43,557 bases of DNA from a virus. A model generated the notes under the pieces. The model saw nothing but the letters and a program-made list of their open reading frames with translations, was not told the origin of the DNA and did not search any database. Location of the stretch: positions 1 to 43,557 of the IMG/VR virus record IMGVR_UViG_3300032323_001396. One strand, given 5' to 3'. This document shows positions 1-7,700 of the stretch, one piece after another (the stretch's first letter is position 1; each line of letters starts with the position of its first letter). A program made the translations under genes and the position numbers.

Positions 1-1
1 A

Positions 2-46
2 GCAATTGAAGTTTTAGATGATACTGAGATTGAAAAAGTAGATTAA
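2..46 (+). CDS. C-terminal end of an unidentified gene (partial)
   Basis: An open frame enters from the left edge and ends at a TAA at 44-46, giving the last 14 residues AIEVLDDTEIEKVD. The acidic tail is too short to assign to a family. It lies just ahead of a promoter-like element and the next plus-strand gene, so it belongs to the preceding transcription unit. Only the stop codon and frame are supported. Confidence 0.5.
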   Translation, partial: AIEVLDDTEIEKVD

Positions 47-58
47 TCTATTTATTTG

Positions 59-68
59 TATATTTATA
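59..68 (+). promoter_or_regulatory. Putative phage late promoter element TATATTTATA
   Basis: TATATTTATA lies 17 nt before the ATG at 86. It matches the element found in the same orientation ahead of eight other gene clusters in this window. A second, weaker copy of the core (TATTTATT, 49-56) sits 12 nt upstream in tandem. Promoter function is inferred from recurrence and placement. Confidence 0.6.
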
Positions 69-85
69 ACAAAAATACAAACATA

Positions 86-688
86 ATGGCAGCAGAAAAT
101 TTTGATTTACAAGGCTGGATGAGGGAACAAAAACAAGGTCCTTTTAACCAAAAAGCACTACAAGAAAGTATTGGTGGATACGTAGATTTTACAAATTATA
201 ATTCTCTTTCAGAGGCAGAAGAAGAGGAAGAAGATATGATGGATATGGAAGATGATTGGAATAAACCAGAAGTAGATGATACTCCTGATGAAGAAACAAT
301 GCACGCTACGGCAATGAAGCAAGCTAAAAAGGCTGCTAAATCTATAAAAGGTTTAAACCCAGACAAAGACATTCAAGATTTACTTTACGGTACTGATGAT
401 GACGATCTTTATGAAGGTATGGGCATGAGTCCTGAAGCATTAGATAGAATGGAAGGCGTAGTAAACACTAAGCATTTACAAGCGTTTAAGCAGATTTTTA
501 AATCATTAGTTGGTGATTGGATGAACGATGGCTTTGATCAAGAAGATATTGTTAATTATATTAGCGGTATTGGCGGATTCTCTACTTCACATCCTTTTAT
601 GAATCAAAGCGATGATTTAGAAGATGACTTGTCTAACGATGTTGCATACGGAACAGCTTTTGATTCAATGGATGACGATTTGTACTAA
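86..688 (+). CDS. Acidic hypothetical protein (200 aa)
   Basis: I do not recognise this family. The protein is markedly acidic, with Glu/Asp runs near residues 45-65 and again near 105-110 (YGTDDDDLYEGMG). A more ordinary helical stretch follows at about 120-170 (ALDRMEGVV, FKQIFKSLVGDWMNDG). I chose the ATG at 86, giving MAAENFDLQGWM, over an in-frame TTG at 56 because that TTG lies upstream of, and its frame runs through, the promoter-like element at 59-68. The gene stands alone between that element and a strong hairpin terminator at 725-752, so it is probably transcribed by itself, late. It faces the minus-strand tail block convergently. A structural or assembly role is possible but nothing in the sequence shows it. 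Confidence 0.75.
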   Translation: MAAENFDLQGWMREQKQGPFNQKALQESIGGYVDFTNYNSLSEAEEEEEDMMDMEDDWNKPEVDDTPDEETMHATAMKQAKKAAKSIKGLNPDKDIQDLLYGTDDDDLYEGMGMSPEALDRMEGVVNTKHLQAFKQIFKSLVGDWMNDGFDQEDIVNYISGIGGFSTSHPFMNQSDDLEDDLSNDVAYGTAFDSMDDDLY

Positions 689-724
689 GAATAACTACAA
701 TCTAATACAGCATATATAAAAAAG

Positions 725-752
725 AAAAAGAGCTCATTTGGGCTCTTTTTTT
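725..752. terminator. Probable bidirectional intrinsic terminator
   Basis: A nine-base-pair perfect stem, AAAAAGAGC (725-733) with GCTCTTTTT (742-750), closes an 8-nt loop and is followed by more T residues. The A-run on the left gives an equivalent U-tract when read on the minus strand. It lies between two convergent genes (stops at 688 and 796), where a two-way terminator is expected. Confidence 0.8.
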
Positions 753-795
753 ATGCTTATGATATAATATATCTAATAGGAATTATGCGCTAGAT

Positions 796-1260
796 TTAAG
801 CATCGGGAGCGCTAGGAATGACTGATTGGGTGTCTTTTCTATAGAATTTACCCAAAATATTATCATTAAAGCTTTCCACATGTAAAACTTTGTACTCAAA
901 CTGAAAATATGTCTCATAATATGACAATTCTTTTTTTGAGTAACAGACTCTTAGTATTTCTCTAATAAAATCTGACTTAGAACTTTGTTTTATGTCTTCG
1001 AGTAGAGTCTTTGAACTTCCGTAGTAGTTTTGCCAATCACTTTCTTTTACTACAAGTTTCTTTTTTGGGATTCTTCCTGGTTTACTCCATTCAGATTGCT
1101 CTTTTTTTGTGAGTAATTTATTGGTTTTTGATTCTAGACTCTTTTTACCAATATAAAATTTACCAGTTTTAGTGTTTGTAATCTTATATACAAATCCAAT
1201 GGCGCCAGTGTTAAACTGGTCTATACTTAAAACCTCTTTACCTTCTAATAACCAATTCAT
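796..1260 (-). CDS. GIY-YIG nuclease-like protein (154 aa)
   Basis: Residues 22-40 hold a GIY-YIG signature in the form GFVYKI then FYIGKK, with the usual ten-odd residues between the two halves. A candidate catalytic Glu lies in ELSYYETYF near residue 115, and the C-terminus carries ESFNDNILGKFYR, a pattern I associate with Seg-type phage nucleases. The family comprises single-domain endonucleases that nick or cut DNA. Some are homing enzymes and others act in repair or exclusion of competing phages. No DNA-binding repeat domain follows, so it is shorter than T4 SegA-type enzymes. It is the last gene of the minus-strand structural operon, a place where mobile nucleases often sit. A degenerate ATTAAATATC at 1273-1282 precedes it, but I do not call it as a promoter. 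Homing activity is inference. Confidence 0.7.
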   Translation of the reverse strand: MNWLLEGKEVLSIDQFNTGAIGFVYKITNTKTGKFYIGKKSLESKTNKLLTKKEQSEWSKPGRIPKKKLVVKESDWQNYYGSSKTLLEDIKQSSKSDFIREILRVCYSKKELSYYETYFQFEYKVLHVESFNDNILGKFYRKDTQSVIPSAPDA

Positions 1261-1274
1261 AATCTTTGTTTATA

Positions 1275-1580
1275 TTAAATATCGTACTTTACTACGAATG
1301 TAATGTCCGAATGTCCAGGGATAGCATAGGGAGTACCAAACTTTCCTACGATAAGTAATTCACCTTGATCATTATACAGTCCTATTGTAGTTGCAAATGG
1401 CATAAAATCTGATCCTGTAACATTATTGTTTAATTGTCCAAGACTGCCTGATTTTACAGCAGATGGATTCGTAGTGTAATTAAAATCATTTTCATTAACA
1501 TGACATCTTATCTCTCTTTGGTAGATAGTAGATTCTGCCTGAAAAGACATTGTAAATGCGTTAGTGTTAGTTACTGGCAT
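1275..1580 (-). CDS. Small structural protein, stand-alone copy of a C-terminal domain (101 aa)
   Basis: This short protein lines up with the last 95 or so residues of the 354-aa protein encoded at 2938-4002. Shared marks are a DFNYTTNPS / DYNYSNNPS motif, a run of Gly/Ser then GQL, and LYNDQGELLIVGKF versus LYNNNGDLLAVAKM near the C-terminus. It therefore looks like a domain that exists both free and fused. The start overlaps the end of the upstream gene by 14 nt, and the frame is closed by a TAG just before its ATG, so it is expressed by translational coupling rather than by frameshifting. A role in the virion tail or fibre is inferred from neighbours and Ser/Thr/Asn-rich beta composition. 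Confidence 0.75.
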   Translation of the reverse strand: MPVTNTNAFTMSFQAESTIYQREIRCHVNENDFNYTTNPSAVKSGSLGQLNNNVTGSDFMPFATTIGLYNDQGELLIVGKFGTPYAIPGHSDITFVVKYDI

Positions 1581-2904
1581 ATTCTAATTGTATATTAACG
1601 CTTGCATAATTTATAGGGAAACTCCAACCATAAGATATATTTTTTAAACCAAATCTATATCTAACATCCGATCCACGTTCACCAGATGATCCTACTTTAG
1701 CAAAAACTCTTATTGGTGAAGATGAGCCATCTGTTCTAGTTACATCAGCTATATCGACTACTAAATTTTGTCCTGCATAAACAGGCGTTTGTATAAGATA
1801 TGCATAAGTGTTATCAGAGACTACGTTTGCTATTGTTTTATCGAAAAAAATACTGCTTGGATTAGCCGCATCATATATTACTACTCTTGCTCCTGGATTT
1901 AAAGTTGTGTCAAAGTGATTAAATACTACTGATACACACTGTCTTACAATAGGCACTAATGCTATTTCTAATGTTGGTATAGAACCCGTATTTGTAGGCA
2001 GAAATATTGCTTCAGTTTCAAAATCACTAGTATCAGTAGCCGTATTCCATGCATATTGATTACTTTCAAAAAAATTAGTTCCTATGGGATTAACATTATC
2101 AAATATTATAGCGGCTGCAGCCGGTGCGCCAAAACCGGATGTACTTGAATTTTGTAAATTATCAAAAGTTGCAAAAATAGGAAATGTACCAGATGCATAA
2201 TTAAGATCATACGCATTAAATCCAGATACAATACTATAATCAGTAGGACCAGGAATTCCGGCTGTTTTAAATCTACCGTATTCAGCTAATCTAATACTTG
2301 CGCTTACACTTCCACTAATATTTACAGTGTTATTAATATAAAAATTAAAATTACTGTAAAAAGGAGTAAAAACTGGAACGTATGTTGCATTTGTAATTAT
2401 TACCATGCCTTGAGCATATAATATATTACCGACGTGAACATTAGAATTATCAAGGTCTATGATATTTCCATTACCATCATCTACTAAATGATATCCAAAA
2501 TTATCAAAAGTAATATTAAAGCTTCTTCTACCAATTCTTTCTCCAAAAGCAGACATTGGAATAGATAATGTGGCTATAGTAGAATTACTAGCAGTAGGAA
2601 ATACTCTAAAATCATTATCAAAAGTACCGCTTGCAGCAGTAGATTGAAGATTATCATTATACCCACTTCCACTATTTAATATAGAGCCAGTTATATAGCT
2701 CTTATAATACAGTTGTCTTGCAGAAGCATAATTAAGAAATTCCTGAGTAAAATTACCATCTGCATCTACTGGTGTATTAGTACCATGATACACAGATATT
2801 CCATAATTATCCATTGTATTAGAAGAATATGATTGCGAATACTTTAGCCTAATAGGCGTAGTAGTCACATCAGATCCTTTTAATGTATTCGAAGCTCGAC
2901 CCAT
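1567..2904 (-). CDS. Putative tail/fibre structural protein (445 aa)
   Basis: The protein is rich in Ser, Thr, Asn, Tyr and Phe with few charged residues, as is usual for beta-rich phage fibres and appendages. Around residues 115-185 it carries an element also seen in the 354-aa neighbour: an IPMSAFGERIGRRSF segment, a DDGNGN turn, then VGNILYAQGMVIIT (compare IGTIILNP there). The two are therefore likely paralogues. In this protein the shared part is followed by about 250 unrelated residues, and the matching C-terminal module is supplied by the separate 101-aa gene immediately downstream. The exact virion location cannot be read from sequence. I infer a late structural role from the operon that starts at the promoter element at 4705. 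Confidence 0.7.
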   Translation of the reverse strand: MGRASNTLKGSDVTTTPIRLKYSQSYSSNTMDNYGISVYHGTNTPVDADGNFTQEFLNYASARQLYYKSYITGSILNSGSGYNDNLQSTAASGTFDNDFRVFPTASNSTIATLSIPMSAFGERIGRRSFNITFDNFGYHLVDDGNGNIIDLDNSNVHVGNILYAQGMVIITNATYVPVFTPFYSNFNFYINNTVNISGSVSASIRLAEYGRFKTAGIPGPTDYSIVSGFNAYDLNYASGTFPIFATFDNLQNSSTSGFGAPAAAAIIFDNVNPIGTNFFESNQYAWNTATDTSDFETEAIFLPTNTGSIPTLEIALVPIVRQCVSVVFNHFDTTLNPGARVVIYDAANPSSIFFDKTIANVVSDNTYAYLIQTPVYAGQNLVVDIADVTRTDGSSSPIRVFAKVGSSGERGSDVRYRFGLKNISYGWSFPINYASVNIQLEYASN

Positions 2905-2937
2905 TTAATAATTTTAATTTTATAACCTATTTAATTT

Positions 2938-4002
2938 TTACCAATCTAACTTAACACGTATTAATGCCTCATGTGTGAAATCTTTCAATAAAGGCCTACT
3001 CATTTTAGCTACAGCCAATAGATCTCCATTGTTATTATAAAGACCAACTGTAGTTGGGAATGTTTGTGGACTATTAATCAATGTTGGGTAGATTAACTGG
3101 CCACTAGAACCTGATAAGAATGATGGGTTATTACTGTAATTATAGTCTTGGTTACCAACACGTACAAAGACATAGTTAGCAGATATTGTCTCTTGTGAAT
3201 TTAATTGAAAACAGTTACCAGCTTTTAGCGCATTAAATACTGCATTATTAGTTAATGAAGAAGATGGTAATGTTCCATTGGCATAGCTAGTTCTATCATA
3301 GAAAAGATTTATTCCTCCAGAAGCTGCTGGTAGAGCCAATGCTCTTGGGTTTAAGATAATAGTTCCAATATCTGGTAAGAAGAATCCATAAGATCCAGAT
3401 GGTGTATATCCTTTTGCCGCAGTTCCTACAGTTGCACTTGTTGGCTCACCATAAGATCCTGAAATAAGATTAAATACACGGCCAGCATCACTATATGTAA
3501 TAGTTAGATTGTTATTTGTCGTATAAACACTATCATCAGTAAGATTAACCGTAGTACTACCAGAAGTTAAGACTAGTTTAAGAGTACCTGGAAATAGGCT
3601 TTCTTTATATCTATTTCTATCTATATTTATAGCAATCATTTCTCTAGCTGCCGTATTTCCAGCGCCAAAATTGAATAGCATAGTTTCATCTGCATACACA
3701 AGATTTCTATACTGTCCATAAGTAGTTCTAGAAGGGCTTTTTCCTGCAACTAAATTATTATATAATTGAGATCCTGAACCTAGTTCATTACCATAAGCAA
3801 TAGAAAATTGCACTTGAGCAGATGATCCTGTTAAAGTTGAATCATATACATCTAAGTAAAACTGCGGAGCAGGAGATCCTGCAATTGATGAGGTGAACAT
3901 ATTAAGGCCGGTTAAAGTAGGAAGCCCTGTAGACCAAGCTGGAGCTACTACTGAATCTGAACTGACTACAAAATCAGTCGCGGCAAGTGTTGTATAAGAC
4001 AT
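2938..4002 (-). CDS. Putative tail/fibre structural protein (354 aa)
   Basis: A beta-rich, Ser/Gly/Thr/Asn-rich protein starting MSYTTLAATDFVVSS. The middle has a pattern NIDRNRYKESLFPGTLKL then an acidic turn and later PDIGTIILNP. The C-terminal 95 residues contain DYNYSNNPSFLSG and TVGLYNNNGDLLAVAKM, ending in a VKLDW-type strand. I know this C-terminal pattern from structural proteins of marine T4-like phages, but no precise function is established to my knowledge. The C-terminal unit recurs as the free 101-aa protein at 1275-1580. It sits 20 nt after the 219-aa gene in the same operon. Candidate roles are a long or short tail fibre, or a decoration of the baseplate rim. All are inference. 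Confidence 0.72.
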   Translation of the reverse strand: MSYTTLAATDFVVSSDSVVAPAWSTGLPTLTGLNMFTSSIAGSPAPQFYLDVYDSTLTGSSAQVQFSIAYGNELGSGSQLYNNLVAGKSPSRTTYGQYRNLVYADETMLFNFGAGNTAAREMIAINIDRNRYKESLFPGTLKLVLTSGSTTVNLTDDSVYTTNNNLTITYSDAGRVFNLISGSYGEPTSATVGTAAKGYTPSGSYGFFLPDIGTIILNPRALALPAASGGINLFYDRTSYANGTLPSSSLTNNAVFNALKAGNCFQLNSQETISANYVFVRVGNQDYNYSNNPSFLSGSSGQLIYPTLINSPQTFPTTVGLYNNNGDLLAVAKMSRPLLKDFTHEALIRVKLDW

Positions 4003-4022
4003 ACGTTATATTAAGTTTTTAA

Positions 4023-4682
4023 TTAGCTTTGTGTTACTGTTACTGGAATTGTTACTCTTGCACCTGAATCTCTACCAACAACGGTAATAGTTGTAGAAAG
4101 AGTTGAAGTTGTGCTTGATCCAAATAGTGATTTAATTGTAGTAGCTGTTAGATTTAAAGTAGTTCCAATTACTGTTTTAGATTGGTTAGTTCCAATAGTT
4201 ACAGTTGAATTTAAAGCAGCTGCGGCCGGTGTATTAATACCAATACCTGTAAAGCTTGACATTGTTCTAACATCACCAATAGTAAATTGATATCCAGATG
4301 TTTCAAAGAATGTACTAGATCCATTGTAGTTTGCTGTAGATGGAGTAATACTTAGTGGCTGTCCAATTACAATTCTAACATTTGTTGGTATAGAACTAAT
4401 AACAGGAATAGCACCAGTACCTCTTGGAAGAGTTAAAAGTTTATACTTCATAATCTCTTGATCTTCTGGGTATGCTTGAATTATTGGCATAGCTTGTATT
4501 GCTTCACCATAAAAAGCTGAACCAGATGGATGCGTAGGATTATAAAGACTATAATCAATTTCATCATCAGCTAGACTGAATTGAGTTATTTGGAAAGATC
4601 CATCATTTCTTGCAAGAAGTTCTCTTCCTTTTTTTGTAAGGATGGCGTCGATCACCACCGATGTGCTATTTAAATAAGCCAT
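4023..4682 (-). CDS. Putative virion structural protein (219 aa)
   Basis: The N-terminus is distinctive: MAYLNSTSVVIDAILTKKGR followed by ELLAR and ITQFSLADDEIDYSLYNPTHP. I recognise this pattern from uncharacterised structural proteins of marine T4-like phages, always near the baseplate and fibre genes. Residues 1-100 form this conserved part. The remainder is a Thr/Ser-rich, beta-looking domain with short hydrophobic alternations (TITVVGRDSGARVTIPVTV at the end) that resembles an Ig-like or similar sandwich. It is the first gene behind the promoter element at 4705-4714, so it probably heads the late operon that also encodes the 354-, 445- and 101-aa proteins and the GIY-YIG protein. Its exact place in the virion is unknown. 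Confidence 0.72.
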   Translation of the reverse strand: MAYLNSTSVVIDAILTKKGRELLARNDGSFQITQFSLADDEIDYSLYNPTHPSGSAFYGEAIQAMPIIQAYPEDQEIMKYKLLTLPRGTGAIPVISSIPTNVRIVIGQPLSITPSTANYNGSSTFFETSGYQFTIGDVRTMSSFTGIGINTPAAAALNSTVTIGTNQSKTVIGTTLNLTATTIKSLFGSSTTSTLSTTITVVGRDSGARVTIPVTVTQS

Positions 4683-4704
4683 TTTTTATTATTTCGTTTA
4701 TGTT

Positions 4705-4714
4705 TATAAATATC
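4705..4714 (-). promoter_or_regulatory. Putative late promoter element GATATTTATA (minus strand)
   Basis: Read on the minus strand this is GATATTTATA, ending 22 nt before the start codon at 4682. It lies in the 46-nt gap between the 1780-aa gene and the 219-aa gene, marking the start of a new transcription unit. Confidence 0.6.
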
Positions 4715-4728
4715 TGAATATTGGATTA

Positions 4729-7700
4729 TTAATAATCAAGAATCTGTGATTGTATTGATGATTGTAGTGTATTGATATTCTGTAAAATATATGGATCAAT
4801 ATCTTGTGGTACTAAAAATCCATATGATGTTTTACCAGCACGCTTAACTCCTTGTAATATTACTACAGATTCATCGGGTTGTTTTTTTATAAATGCTATT
4901 TTTTGATAATCATTAATATTTGCTGCTAATATGTATGGTGGCATATTTGGATAAACCTGTATTGATTTTTGAGTACCATCATCTATTATATCAATAACTC
5001 TTCTAGATATAGGATATACTTGAGGACCATCCATTCCTAAATCTTTTCCATTATAATATAATATTATAAAGTCTCCCGGTTCAATTTCAGTAGAATAATT
5101 AACATCTCCAAGTAATGGATATAATGAAGAAGTTATTTCTGGTACATATGTTGTAGATCCAGATATATTAAAATATACACTCATTGGTTTAGTTATTGGC
5201 AATATACTACTACTAGCAGAATAACTGGAGCTAAATAAGTTAAAAGCGCTATCATTAATAGGAATACAATAATTACCTTCTAAATTCGTCAGTTCGGTTG
5301 CACTATAAAATTCAAATGCGTTAACAAGTGATTGAGTATAGCCAGCTGGCCAGTCATTGATACCGTACGTCATCATTGTCCAATCTCTTATAACTACTTT
5401 AGTAAATATCCTATCATTTTTATTCAAATAGGTTGTAGTTGAAGCTTCTACTTTATATAAAGTAGGTTCAGAAGTACCCATTAATACTCCAGATGCTATA
5501 ATAGTCCCCCCATCTAGATAACCAGATGCTGTATTTGGATTTTTGATTATGTATATATCTATACCAAATCCTGGAGGTGTCGCTGCTTTTGTTGTCCCTC
5601 TTGGTCCTGAAGGGGGAATAACAACGGTACTAAAACCAATATAAGGATAAAATTTAGAATATGTGTCATATACGCCGTCTTGAGGAACATTGTAATATGA
5701 CCCAGTAATAAACCTAGTGCCAGGTGTTGAACCGACTACCTCATAATAATATGGTACTAGATTATTTCCTCCATTAACAGTACCATTTGCAACTAAGCTT
5801 AATTGATAATCATTAGCCGAAAAAGGAGAACTCGATTCTGAAGACCCCGTTGAAATAAATGGAAAATCTACGCCTATTGCAGTAATCTGCCTATTTATTA
5901 TAGTTCCACTACGGCGAGATCTAAAAGAACTAAAACCTTGTTGACTTGATCCACTACTAGCAGCATAATTAGATCTATAACACTCCTGCGTATCGGCATT
6001 AGATCTATACCAATATGGTTGATAAGAGTATCCACTCTCTACTACTTTAAATTGTTTATCTAAATAATATTGATTACTAAACTGTGTCGCATTAAACTGT
6101 TTAATAGTAGCAATGCTCTCTGGTTTATAGATATTTTGCATATAAACCCAGTTGTTATTTTGCAGATTCAAATCATTTAAACCACCTGATGTATCTGAAA
6201 AATAAGCCAGTTTAACCACCATTTGATCTGGGAAATATGAACTAGATTCTACATTTGTCAATAGACCAGTATAGCCAACATAATTATCAATAGCTGCATA
6301 TCCAGGATATGAATCATCTCCTTTTGTAAATACATTATATTTTGCGCTTATACTTTTAGCGCCTTCATATTTTGAACGTAAAGCGCTTGTTCTATTATAG
6401 TTATATTCTTGGATTTCTACAGGAGTCCTACTTCCAGTATATGGCGTAGGATCTTCATAAAATCCGCAATAGGACAAAGAACCGGTTAGTATATTAACTC
6501 CTCCTCCTCCAGTGACAACTAAAGATCCACTTCTTACACATTTGTTTATGGGTATATTACAAAATCCGCCAAATGGGACATTACAAACTCCAGATCCACT
6601 TTCTTCTATTCCGGCGCATGTTATATACTTATATGTATATGCTCCTTCGGGCGTACCTAAATTATTTAAAAACTCACAATATTTAGTAAAATTACTAAGA
6701 GTATATGGAAATGGATAATTACAAAATCCATAATCAAAAATAGTATAATCTGATGGGGGAACTGGGGGTAGAAAAATACTTCCTATGCGTAAAGTATCTG
6801 GGTCTAGACAAACTGGAGATGTAATTGAACCATTTGAAACTGTTACAGTTCTACTTATGCCAGTACAATCTATATATGATATATCAAAAGATGATGTTAA
6901 TGGTCCAATGTTATTTTCAACAGATATGTATTTACAATTTGCAACATATGGATAATTTGAAAATGCTGCGCCGCATATTCCGCCTTGTTCAACTACTAAA
7001 GAAGCAGTAGCCGCGTATAGAAAATTTAAAGTATTAGATTTTGCACAAATTTCTGCTTCTTGAGAACCGCTTAAAGTAATAACGTATGTTTCATTATTAC
7101 AATCTTGATATGTGAAAGTTTCTAATGATGAAGATTGATTAAAAATAGTTAAATTATAACAATTAAGTCTATTACAATTTTGACATGAAGATTCAGATAC
7201 TATGCTTGACATATTGACTGGTATGTCAATACCATAACTATATTCTGCATCTATAAATCTAGTAGATGTTACTGATTTATTAACATTATTATAAGTAGCA
7301 CCATCATTATAAAATACAGTAGGTATTTCAATACTAGAAGTACATAGTCCAATTGATGTTTTTGGAATTAAAAAAATACCTAAAGTTATATCATATATAC
7401 TTATAGTTGAGTTAGTACTGCATATATTAAATGTTGTATTTGTTGCAAGAATACCTGTATCTATTTGTTGTACAACTGAATTACAATTAGTATATGATCC
7501 TGTATATGCAGAACCCGATGGCAGTATAAATACAAAATTATTACATCCGGTTATTGGTCCTGAATGTGGTCCTGGATTAGTCATTGAAGAAGCTTCTATT
7601 TGACTAAAATCACCAGTAACTATATCTAAAGTACTACCTCCAAATTCGCCCGTGTATTTTTCCCAAGAGTAATCATTATTTATTTTAACTGGAATATAAT

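Noticed and set aside
56-85. Upstream TTG start for the 200-aa acidic protein
   Set aside because: The added residues MYIYNKNTNI are just translation of the promoter-like element TATATTTATA and its A-rich leader. ATG 86 is the natural start.
1560-1600. Programmed frameshift joining the 445-aa and 101-aa proteins
   Set aside because: The 101-aa frame has a TAG directly before its ATG, and the 14-nt overlap holds no slippery run. Overlap-coupled translation explains it.
3622-3631. A further TATATTTATA match on the plus strand
   Set aside because: It falls inside a minus-strand coding region with no plus-strand gene downstream, so I treat it as a chance match and as a measure of background.
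6512-7010. Plus-strand short frames within the 1780-aa gene
   Set aside because: They lie wholly inside a long minus-strand gene with clear protein repeats and have no start context.
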